Source: Pinguiococcus pyrenoidosus (taxonomy: Eukaryota; Sar; Pinguiophyceae; Pinguiochrysidales; Pinguiochrysidaceae). Taken from it: DNA of 24,309 nt. Positions 7,801 through 15,556 of this stretch are shown here, in pieces (the first letter of the stretch is position 1; every line of letters starts with the position of its first letter). Both the position numbers and the translations under genes were made by a program. The stretch lies in contig JAAMXY010001072.1 of the NCBI GenBank assembly GCA_019677205.1, positions 1-24,309 on the forward strand, given 5' to 3'. Under the pieces are notes generated by a model. It saw only the letters and a list, made by a program, of their open reading frames with translations, had not been told where the DNA came from and did not search any database.

Positions 7801-10744
7801 CACAGCACTTCGCGAAGCCCCGACCGGCACCGCTGCGGCCCACAGACGTCTTCTGCCCCACCAGCGGCGATGTCGCGGCGTTGCCCAGCTCCTCCTCCAT
7901 CTGATTCAACGCGAAGCTCTTGGCTCCCAGCTTCCCCTGCTTCCGATGCTTCCGCAGGAGCTCCTGGAAGCGGCATTGCTCTGCAAGGCGCATGTCAGAC
8001 TCGTCGCTGTCGGTGGCGGCGGCGGTGGCGGCGGTGGTGGCGGCGGTGGCGGTGGCGGCGTCCGGCCGGCTCTCAGCTCCGCGGCACTCCTCTTCGAAGA
8101 AGGGGTTGAGCGGAAAGCGGGGCTTCTCGAGCTTGGCCCTCTCGACGACCGTCAGGCGGTGCAGCATGCGGTAGAAGTACAGCTTGAGGTTGCCCAGCTC
8201 GTTCTGCGAGTACGCGGCGGTCTGCACGTCGTCGATCTCCGGCAGAGCGCTGGCGACGAAGTTGTAGCGGCCGCCGACCTTCTCGCTGTCTAGCGTGGTG
8301 GCGTCCACGATGCGTCGCGAGTACTCCAGCAGGAACCTCAGCTTGGGTGCCATGACGTGGTCTACGAGCAGCACTGTGAGGCACACGATTACGAGAGTGA
8401 CAGCGGAGGCCGCGAAGACATACACCACGACACTCTCGAAGGTGTCGTCCACGCTGTCCTCCAGCGCCGGCAAGGTGGATAAAGCCTCGTCCTTGCGGGA
8501 GAACATGAAGAACACCAGCGTGTCGCTGTCATGGTGCTCTCCGTCGCGGCGGGAGCGGAAGAAGGGGATGCTGGCGGCGAACCATCGCTCGCCCTGGCCT
8601 CTACCGTCCGACTCTTTGGTGTACTCGAAGGCGCCCTCCTTGTCGATGGCGCGGGATCGAAAGCTGGGCTCGGCGTCGTAGATGGTGCGGAACTCCTTGG
8701 TGGTTTCATTGTACGGCTGGAAGCTGGAGGTGGGGTCTCCCCACACGATGACCTCCCCGGACGACTTGCACAGCACGCCGAAGCCGCTCTCCAGGTACGA
8801 CACGTTGCGCGTCAGCTGCTCCAGGTCGGTCAGGAGCATCACGGTGCCGGCCACGATCTCGAGTCCATCATTGCCATTGATGCCGCGAGTGGCCTCGGGT
8901 GGCAGGTACCGCTTGCTCGACAAGTTGATGACGAACTCCTTCGTGAAGGTCTCCAGGTAGGGCCCGTTGGCATACACGTCGTCGATGGGCGCGTTGCGAA
9001 ACCAATCTCGGCCCGGAGGGTCGTACCGTTCATCGTCGAGCACGATGCCCGGATAGGTGCGTCGTATCGAGTCGTACGTGTCGTCGTTGTTGCAGTAGCG
9101 GTCGGAGCAGATCTTGAGGGCGTTGTAGAAGAACAGCGTCGTATCGGGGCCGCGCTCGTACAGCTGCACGAAGTCCCTGTCCAGGATGCTGAGCGCCCCG
9201 ATTGACGCGTTCAGCGCGGGAGAGTTGATCAGCAGCTGGGAGAAGGCCGTTGGCGTCCTCGCGCCGATGCCGGCGCCGTTCGTCTTCTGATAGGCGTAGA
9301 CGGAGGACTGAACAAGCGAGCCGCTCATGGGCGTCGTGAGCCCCGTAAGACGCGAACGCCCCTCCAGGGGCCCGTAGTCCTCGGGGCAGCCGTAGGGGGC
9401 GTCCCCCCGGGAGCAGCCGTCGACGAAGCCGAAATCCGCGTAGGAGGGGAACTCCCGGAAGATTTGCTCGTAGGTGCCACCGCTGTAGCGCACGGCATCG
9501 CCGAGGTACGCGGCCGTCTGCTCCGCCAGGGTCATGCTGATGCTGTCGCTGGCCAGGTCCAGCTCGGCACCCAAGGCAGCGGCGGTCTCCCGTCCGATGG
9601 TCAGGATGTTGTTCATGGCGTAGGAGGTCAGGCTGTCGCGCACGGAGGTCTTCGTGGAGTCGCCCAACCCGCCGACGGAGCCGATGCTTGAGCCGATGAA
9701 GAGGCAGAGCGCCAGCACGATCGAGACGCCGATGCCGAAGCCCACCTGCTGCCGAATGGTGTACCTGTCGTTGAAGAGGGGAAGGCACATGTTTTGCTGC
9801 TGCGCCACACGCTCCCTCTCCCGGAGGACGTCTTCCTCGTGCCGCTTCTGGCGCTCGTCCTTCCATTGCAGCTTGCGATGCTCCACAAGGCCCCGTCTTT
9901 CGCTTCCGACCCGGATCGGGGCTGCGGGCCCCAGAACCATCTTTGGGGTCGCGGAGGGCGGGGCAGCGCTCGGCCGAGCGGAGGGCCCAATCGTCGGAGC
10001 CGTGGCGAACTTTTCTTCCTCCAGCGGTGGCGCGGAAGCGACCAGCACCGCCGCGACGGCCTGGACGGGGAGCTGCATCGCGCCGTCACCACGGTCGGCG
10101 GCGGGTGCGCCCGTCGAGCTTGCGTCTGACCTGGCCGTGCTGCTCTGGGGTCAGAGACGCGTTGCTGAGCTCTCATACTTCTTCTCCGTTGTTGACCACA
10201 GAAGAAGATGAAGAAGATGAAGAAGATGAAGAAGAAACATCGTACCTTGGCGTCTTCGGAGCTGACCTCCCATCTTTCGCTGTTTGTCTGCAGCTGCAGC
10301 AGTCCGTGGGCCGTCACCACGCCCACGCTGAGGGTCGCGTCGTCGATGAGGGTCTGGAGCCTCCGGGCGTGGCCCAGGAGATCGTTCTCCGTGGACTTGG
10401 CAGCGCAGAATGCGTGGCAGGAGTCCTGGTTCTGGACGGCGCGAAGCGTCACATTTGTCGCCTCGAGCGCGGCCTGCAAATCCCCTGCATGACGGCCATC
10501 CAAGGTTCGTGGTGAGCGGGGGGCGGGAGGGAGCGGCCGGCATTCTGATGTGCGGTAGGCCCTGGCGGATGAGCTCACCGACGAGGTCCACATCCAAGTG
10601 GGACCCTGAGGACTCTAGCAGCTTGGTCACTCGTTTGACGCGGTTGCCGAGGATCATCACCACTTCGCGATTGCCCTGGACGGTTTGAAGCTGGCTGGCG
10701 GTGGTGCTGGCCAGCGCCAGCCCAAGGCTGATGGCCTCTGCCAT
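4823..10744 (-). CDS. Double-Cache / HAMP-like / TPR / VWA transmembrane receptor
   Basis: Three exons (10744-10579, 10484-10246, 10144-4823) join in frame to 1908 aa. Intron 1 is 94 nt (GTGAGC donor, phase 1) and intron 2 is 101 nt (GTACGA donor, phase 0, with a long CTT-rich pyrimidine tract). The start ATG has G at -3 and +4. Domains, approximately: 1-130 all-helical, cytosolic; 269-290 TM1; 300-700 extracellular Cache sensor with a YDPPGRDWF motif; 705-731 TM2; a cytosolic linker with an Ala/Thr run at 831-846; 929-953 TM3; 960-1370 second Cache sensor with YDPRCRSWYQ; 1374-1398 TM4; then a HAMP-like IGKPIQELVD helix; 1450-1640 TPR-like helices; 1713-1900 VWA domain. The VWA has a complete metal site: D1721-x-S1723-x-S1725, T1791 and D1826. 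Cache domains bind small ligands in bacterial and animal receptors. Here the output appears to be protein binding, since no kinase, cyclase or methyl-accepting domain is present. The stop is TAG. Domain calls are strong; the spliced N-terminus is a prediction. Confidence 0.85.
8011..8060. repeat. GGC/GGT trinucleotide repeat inside the receptor gene
   Basis: A run of GGC and GGT triplets on the plus strand encodes an Ala/Thr tract on the minus strand, in the cytosolic linker between TM2 and TM3. Triplet purity suggests it may vary in length between strains while keeping the frame. Confidence 0.85.
10145..10245 (-). other. Predicted intron 2 of the Cache receptor gene
   Basis: The donor is AAG|GTACGA at 10246/10245 and the acceptor ACCCCAG|AGC at 10145/10144. 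Within it, plus-strand GAAGAT repeats (10201-10236) form an unusually long CTT-rich pyrimidine tract on the minus strand. An in-frame TGA sits just before the acceptor, which marks where exon 3 can begin. Confidence 0.7.
10485..10578 (-). other. Predicted intron 1 of the Cache receptor gene
   Basis: The donor is GTCG|GTGAGC at 10579/10578 and the acceptor CATGCAG|GG at 10485/10484, 94 nt, phase 1. A second AG 11 nt further in would shift the frame. The chosen join gives a continuous amphipathic helix (VGDLQAALEATNVTLRAVQ) across the junction. Retaining the intron leaves the frame open but converts exon 2 into Arg/Pro-rich nonsense. Confidence 0.68.
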
Positions 10745-11117
10745 TGCAATGGCCGTGTGGGCGCGATAACGTCGGCGGCGGTTGCAAGCAGCCTGGCTTT
10801 GGGCTCGTGCCGCTTGCAATACGCAAGGTCTTTCTGGGCCGGTTGGGGCGGTTGACGGGGTTCGGCTTGTCGCCTAGGGCGCGTCAAGAGTGGAAACTTG
10901 CCAACAAGCAGTATGCTCGGCGCTCGGGGGCCTTCTGGGGGAGGAGGGGGTTCTGCGGCAGAGCTGCTGCCTTGCATTGCATGTTCTTGCCTCGGCTTTC
11001 ACGGGCGAATCCGTCCGCCTCCATGCCGCCATATCATACGCACATAACGCGTGATAAGCTCATGCAGACGATGATCTGAGTGGTGGAGAAGGTTCGAGCT
11101 CCATGCAACGCGCACGC

Positions 11118-11437
11118 GGATTGGGTGAACGCGGGTGAACGTGGCAGAAGGCAGTTGCCCCGGGGCGAACCAGTTGAATCCGGCTTGCAACGCACTTGCT
11201 TCCCAAGCGAATGGCTGCGCAGCAAGATTCGACTTCCTGCGGAGTTCCGGCAGTCGCAGATGTGGAAGATTCACCCAATCAATGCGGACCATTTTGAAGG
11301 GAAAGAGCCGAGAAGGATTATGGATTCGGCTGCGTCCGATTGGTCAGCGCGTCCTTTCCAGGTTTCGTCGCTTTGTCGCTTTCCAGCTTTCGTCGCTTTC
11401 GTCGCGTTCGTCCTTTCGTCGCCCGCTTCCACCAATC
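11118..11437. promoter_or_regulatory. CCAAT-box cluster upstream of the Cache receptor gene
   Basis: ATTGG/CCAAT cores occur at 11120-11124, 11275-11279, 11338-11344 (GATTGGTCAGCGC) and 11431-11437 (ACCAATC). CCAAT boxes are bound by the NF-Y complex in eukaryotes. The distance of 370-690 bp from the ATG is rather large, so the link to this gene is tentative. Confidence 0.3.
11363..11422. repeat. TTCGTCGCTTT-like short tandem repeat
   Basis: Imperfect copies of a roughly 10-bp pyrimidine-rich unit (TCGTCGCTTT and variants) run head to tail on the plus strand, directly after the GATTGGT motif at 11338. Confidence 0.6.
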
Positions 11438-11645
11438 CCGAGTCGGCAGTGGTTTTTAATTTAACTTTTTGTATTTTTGATCAACATTTTGATTTCAAGA
11501 AAAAATTTAGAAAAGGAAGAAGCTGACGGAGCTGGAGACGGACAGATACAGAAGCAAGCACTTCCGCGACGACGGCTTTCTGATTTCCGCTCCACTTTTC
11601 TTCTTGCGCCAGACGTGTGGTGTGGCTTTCCTTACTGTATCTAAA

Positions 11646-11671
11646 TCTCTCTCTCTCTCTATATATATATA
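11646..11671. repeat. CT then AT dinucleotide microsatellite
   Basis: A (TC)n run passes directly into an (AT)n run. Confidence 0.95.
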
Positions 11672-11784
11672 GATTGTGGTAACTAGGCCAGCGAGACTGC
11701 GGAGGCACCTGCAGGTCGACGATGCGAACCGCACGCAGTAGACCTGCAGGGTGGAGGGCTCCGACAAGGAGCGGGAAAGGGTTT

Positions 11785-11859
11785 GGGCTAGGGCTAGAGC
11801 TAGGGCTAGAGCTAGAGCTAGGGTTAGGGTTGGGATTGGGGTTGGGGTTGGGGTAGGGG
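11785..11859. repeat. Degenerate interstitial telomere-like repeat
   Basis: Hexamer and heptamer variants GGGCTA, GAGCTA, GGGTTA and GGGGTT follow one another for about 75 bases, in the same orientation as the terminal array. Two exact TAGGGT units occur near 11820-11830. The order, mutated copies then perfect copies then a G-rich derivative, fits an old internal telomere tract. Confidence 0.75.
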
Positions 11860-11980
11860 AGAGCACACCCATGCAAATCACATGAAGCCCCACATGGTGA
11901 CGCACATGGGCTGGCGGCGGAGCCGCTGCTCGGTATCACCCGCGGCGCCACGGTCGCGGGCACGAGGACAAGCCGGAGGG

Positions 11981-12010
11981 GCGAGAACGCGAGAACGCGA
12001 GAACGCGAGA
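11981..12010. repeat. 8-bp minisatellite GCGAGAAC
   Basis: Three perfect copies plus a partial fourth copy. Confidence 0.9.
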
Positions 12011-12033
12011 AATTTGTACGGAGGACGTGAATC

Positions 12034-12309
12034 TCAGCGTGGCGAGCTCTCAAGCGGCGGTCCAGCGAAGAAGACTTCCTGCGGAACCTCGACGATGCGG
12101 CGGAAGCGCAGCATGGGCAGGCTGCGCACCTCCGAGCGCTCCACTCCGGGCCTCTGTCCGGCGCGTCGTCGCCAGGAGCGGCCTTCTTTACCCATAGTGG
12201 ACGAGCCAGACTCGTCCTTGCAGTAGTAGTATGGACCCGGCGGATTTGGACCTGGCGCGGCAGAAACGGCAGAGGCTCGTGCGTGCAAGGGCGAGCTGAG
12301 AGACGGCAA
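12034..12309 (-). CDS. Doubtful small open reading frame
   Basis: An open minus-strand frame ends in TGA at 12034-12036. Its C-terminal half (RSEVRSLPMLRFRRIVEVP) and an earlier stretch (GPYYYCKDESGSS) use mostly C- or G-ending codons, as the real genes here do. The only in-frame ATG is at 12195, giving 53 residues. A spliced small gene or a relic is possible. No family is recognised. Confidence 0.2.
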   Translation of the reverse strand: MPSLSSPLHARASAVSAAPGPNPPGPYYYCKDESGSSTMGKEGRSWRRRAGQRPGVERSEVRSLPMLRFRRIVEVPQEVFFAGPPLESSPR

Positions 12310-12798
12310 AGGCCGCGGAATAACGATGCATGCATGCTTCCTTCGATTCTATGATCCGAACGTCCCCAGGGTCTAGGTTATCGAAAAAGGAAGCCTCGAT
12401 CGCCAGAACGAGACCGCGGATGCCCACCAGACAGCATCTTGGTCCATGCCCTGCCCGCAGCCAAGGCCCGTTGCCGGCGCATGCGACGAGTAGGAAAAAG
12501 ACCTGCTGCTTCTGTCCCGAATCTGGGCGAGCACAGGTGCTCGGGGGGAGACGAAAACGCCTGCGCACACTCACACATCATCTACTATCGAAGAGCTCAG
12601 CTCGCCACTTGACGAGGAAGTTCGAGCTGTGCAGGAAAGGGGTACGACAGCCCCGAAAAAAACAGCGGAAGCCGAGGACTCGCACGGCACCTTGGTGGCG
12701 GCGCGGTTCCGAGCGGCGATGCCGCTGCCACGGGCACGGAGAAACGGCGGTGCTCACGGGCGTGCAGCACAGCAGGATTCTAGACTTTCCTTGTCGTG
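12310..12798. other. Region downstream of the double tetraspan gene
   Basis: Only Arg-rich frames with no recognisable domain are seen, including a long plus-strand frame at 12330-12920 that overlaps the antisense of the membrane gene. No RNA gene or repeat was noticed. Confidence 0.4.
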
Positions 12799-14583
12799 CT
12801 AGTTTCCCTGCCCCGTCGCGCAGATCACAAGCATCTGGAAAAGCACGCAAGGAACGAGCGCCATCTGCATCACCGCACCGTAGCTTGGAACGACGTCGTC
12901 TGGAGCGTCGTCACAGGTGACAACGTCGCCCTCGAAGAATTTCAGTTCGTCGACCACGGCGTCGTTGGTCATGACCATGACAACGTTCACGACGCAGGTT
13001 ACGACAAAGATCGCATCGATCACGTACAGGATCGTGCGAAAGGCCTGGGTAGAGCTTCCGATGATATCCGTGGTCTGCAGGACAAAGCAACGGCTGTGAG
13101 CTTCGAGATCCGTCGCGTTCTCGAAGTGGGCACAGCACCTTCTTGGCAAAGCATGACAGCAGAATAAGGAAGAGGCTAAGGAGCGCAAGAAACATTTCGA
13201 AGCAAGCGAAGGTGAAAGCTGTACGGAACACCCGTCCGGCCACATCAATCGTCTTGTCTCCCTTCTCGTTGGTCCACTGGTAGTCCTCGCACCTGTGGCG
13301 AAGCCGAGCAAGAAAGAAATGGGAAACGATGGGAAGCGATGGGAGAGATCGATGAGCCCCTCGAAATCACATCCGGGCATCCGAACAGGCACGTACTCGC
13401 GATCGAAGCCGTCCCATTTCACGCAGAAACGGTACGAGAAGAATTCCATCTCCACGTCTTCGACGACTGCAACACAAGAAGCAGGGTCAAGGGCTGGGCG
13501 GTTCGCCGTAGCACTGGCCCTGTCGTCAAGATCCACTTACAGTCGCACTCGTCGTCGCGTCGGATGACCCATGAAAGGCGTTCCGTGTCCTCGGTGAAGG
13601 TGAGCGCAAGTAAGACGACCTCCACGACGAGGATCACGGGGAAGATGGGCAGCCAGTTTCCGAGGTTTCCCACTGGTGCCGCGGCAGCCGCTCTTGTCGG
13701 CTTCGCCGCAGGCTTCGTGTTGACCTTGGTCTCCTCGTCCGGGACCGACTCGGGCGCGGCCTTCTCCTCCCCCAAGATGCCGCATGGGCAGGTGATGAGA
13801 AGAGCTTGGATCGCGAAAGAGACCACAAAGACCACATGCACGATTGCGCCGTAGCCAAGGGTGATCTTATCGGGCTCGTCTTCGCAGCCCAGGTAGTAGT
13901 CCTCGAACGCGTCGTCCTTGAAAAAGTCGATCTCTTCTTTAACAGCGTCATTGCCCGTGGCGAAGCTTACGATAACGACCGAGATCAGACCCATCAAGAC
14001 CACGAAGGAGAACAGCATCCACTTGAAGCTCGCTTGCTCGCGCCCAATGATCTCCGTAGACTGCGAAGGGGGATTCCAAGCGCATTAGTTCAGGGGCCTC
14101 GGAGGCCACAGCTCAGGTCCTCGAGCCCGCACGCAGAGACGCGGACCTTGTCAACGTGCAGGGTGAGGACGAGCAAGGTGAGCACGAGCATGCTGAGGAA
14201 GACGTTGAGCCCCACCAGGCCTGCGGCAGCACCAAAGGCCCTCCTCGCGTCCTTGAGCGTTTCGCCATTGAAATCATCGTCCTCGAGCAGATCCGTGTAA
14301 GGAGCGCAGGTCCTGCCATCCACATCGTCGTCAACGCAAAGGGCTCGTACGAAGAACTCCGTCTTGAGATCATCTACGAACGAGCAGGGGAGAGGGTAGT
14401 CAGCGACTTGGAGCTCTCGCCACCTCAACTGCCCCGAGTAGATGGTCCACCATTGCAATCGTCGTCGCGTATCATCCAGGCCAGGTGCTTCGTGTCGTCA
14501 GAGAACGTGGGGCCCATGAAGGCGAGGTGCACGACGGTCGCTGCGGCCAGAAGGCACGCTCCGACCACGCTAAAGTGAGGCAT
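12799..14583 (-). CDS. Duplicated four-helix (2 x 4 TM) membrane protein, family unknown
   Basis: Six exons (14583-14451, 14373-14147, 14060-13541, 13466-13397, 13292-13139, 13074-12799) join in frame to 459 aa, ending in TAG. Introns are 77, 86, 74, 104 and 64 nt, all GT-AG, with phases 1, 0, 1, 2 and 0. Eight hydrophobic segments are at about 5-24, 93-116, 133-154, 190-210, 257-275, 340-364, 380-401 and 436-455. The protein is two homologous halves. Each has TM-a, then a (T)F(S/T)(D/E)DT...W(M/V)IR(D/R)DD(D/E)C loop, then a Cys pair spaced by ten (C57/C67 and C308/C318), TM-b, a (S/T)T(E/D)IIG link, TM-c, an NDAV..E(I/L).FF loop with another Cys (C179, C422), a YGA(I/V) motif and TM-d. The halves are joined by an Ala/Pro/Lys linker (about 211-253). 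The topology resembles claudin/tetraspan-type proteins, but their signature motifs are absent. Function is unknown; surface or junctional membrane organisation would be a guess. Confidence 0.78.
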
Positions 14584-15104
14584 CGTGGACGTAAAAGGCT
14601 GTAGGGTACGCGACCGTCTTGGTACAAGCAGACCAAGGATCTTAGGGGGCAGAGGCAGTCGCCAGAGACAAGCAAGGGCCTTGGGAGCAGGCGCCTTTCC
14701 TTCTGAAAATGCTGGGGGATCGGCGCAGGCGCAATGTAGAAGAAGCGCGCCGACGTCGAGACTTCGGTGTGAAAGCGTCCAGCGAAACCATTGGCGAGTT
14801 CAAACAGTCTACGGCTCGATTGGTTGAAGCAAGTTGCATTTTGAAGGGCTAGGATTGGTCAGACGCAGCGTCGTAGCAGATGACCGCGTCGAGGGCCAAT
14901 CGGTGCGGACCTTCGGCGATCATCAATTGGGCGAACAACAAATGCTATTTTTGAATTTGCTATTTCCTGGCACAGGTGCTGAGGTTCGAGGGCCGGGCAT
15001 GCGCGAACGCCATTGGCTCTGGGGAGGTACGCGCTAGGGAATCTTCAACAGTGTCAAGGGGAATCTTCAACGAAGCAGCCACACAAGGGAGTCGGGCAAG
15101 GGAA
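14584..15104. other. Upstream region of the double tetraspan gene
   Basis: No gene recognised. It contains the CCAAT cluster described separately. Short open frames on both strands lack domain content. Confidence 0.45.
14788..15016 (-). promoter_or_regulatory. Dense CCAAT-box array, putative promoter
   Basis: Six CCAAT/ATTGG cores lie within about 230 bp, at 14790-14794, 14818-14824, 14853-14859, 14896-14900, 14926-14930 and 15012-15016. They sit 205-435 bp upstream of the double tetraspan start codon. Two share the longer form GATTGGT, and one reads GATTGGTCAGACGC, like GATTGGTCAGCGC at 11338. NF-Y binding is the obvious candidate. Confidence 0.45.
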
Positions 15105-15160
15105 GCAAGGGAGCAAGGGAGCAAGGGAGCAAGGGAGCAAGGGAGCAAGGGAGCAAGGGA
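15105..15160. repeat. 8-bp microsatellite GCAAGGGA, seven perfect copies
   Basis: Seven error-free copies in a row, preceded by a degenerate lead-in from about 15087. Confidence 0.97.
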
Positions 15161-15556
15161 GCTAGAATGGGCAACGCAGGCTTTTACGGGGCTGGCAGGG
15201 TCTGCCTGATTGAAATTGCCCCGTAGAAGTATTCTTTGTCGCGTAGAACCCGCGTTGGATTAGTTTGGTCGCACAGGAGTCGTCGCTCGAGAGAGACGTC
15301 GTCGAGAGATGCGCGAAGGAAAGACTTGACTGGGTGATAGCCCTTGATGCTTCCGCGGCTCCCTCGACCCCAGCTGGACGAAACAGCACATGTTGTTTAT
15401 AGTGGTCGACGCTCGGAAGCCAAACCAAAGTGCTCTTCGCTCTGTGTCTACAACGGAAGAATCCTCTCTGAAGGTCCTCCTTCTTCCGACGGCTGGCCCC
15501 AGCCCTGCTCTGCCCATGCACCACTAGACAGCTCCCGACTTTATGGTCCCCCTGTC
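15161..15556. other. Downstream region of the giant propeller gene
   Basis: This stretch probably includes the 3' UTR of the minus-strand giant gene. Reading frames here lack recognisable content. No repeats beyond the adjacent microsatellite were seen. Confidence 0.4.

Larger units (their letters stand above)
10745..12033. other. Upstream region of the Cache receptor gene, repeat-rich
   Basis: No gene recognised. It holds CCAAT-type motifs (11118-11437), a TCGTCGCTTT-like pyrimidine repeat, an AT-rich patch (about 11450-11510), CT/AT microsatellites, a 10-bp inverted repeat (11708-11750), a degenerate telomere-like tract and a GCGAGAAC minisatellite. Confidence 0.45.

Noticed and set aside
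6986-8293. Long plus-strand ORF (435 codons) opposite the Cache receptor
   Set aside because: Antisense shadow caused by G/C-ending codons; Arg/Val/Gly-rich with a poly-Gly run from the triplet repeat.
11708-11750. CCTGCAGGTCGAC, 13 bases identical to a cloning-vector polylinker, plus an inverted CCTGCAGG nearby
   Set aside because: The flanks do not continue into vector sequence on either side, so it is probably coincidence; the 10-bp inverted repeat is too short and its spacer too long to call a terminator or element.
11481-12335. Minus-strand ORF of 284 codons with a Pro-Asn repeat
   Set aside because: The PNPNPN stretch is the translation of the telomere-like tract and the remainder is low-complexity Arg/Ser/Pro; not a protein-coding gene.
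12330-12920. Plus-strand ORF of 196 codons overlapping the end of the double tetraspan gene
   Set aside because: Arg/Ser-rich with no motif, and antisense to exon 6 of a better supported gene.
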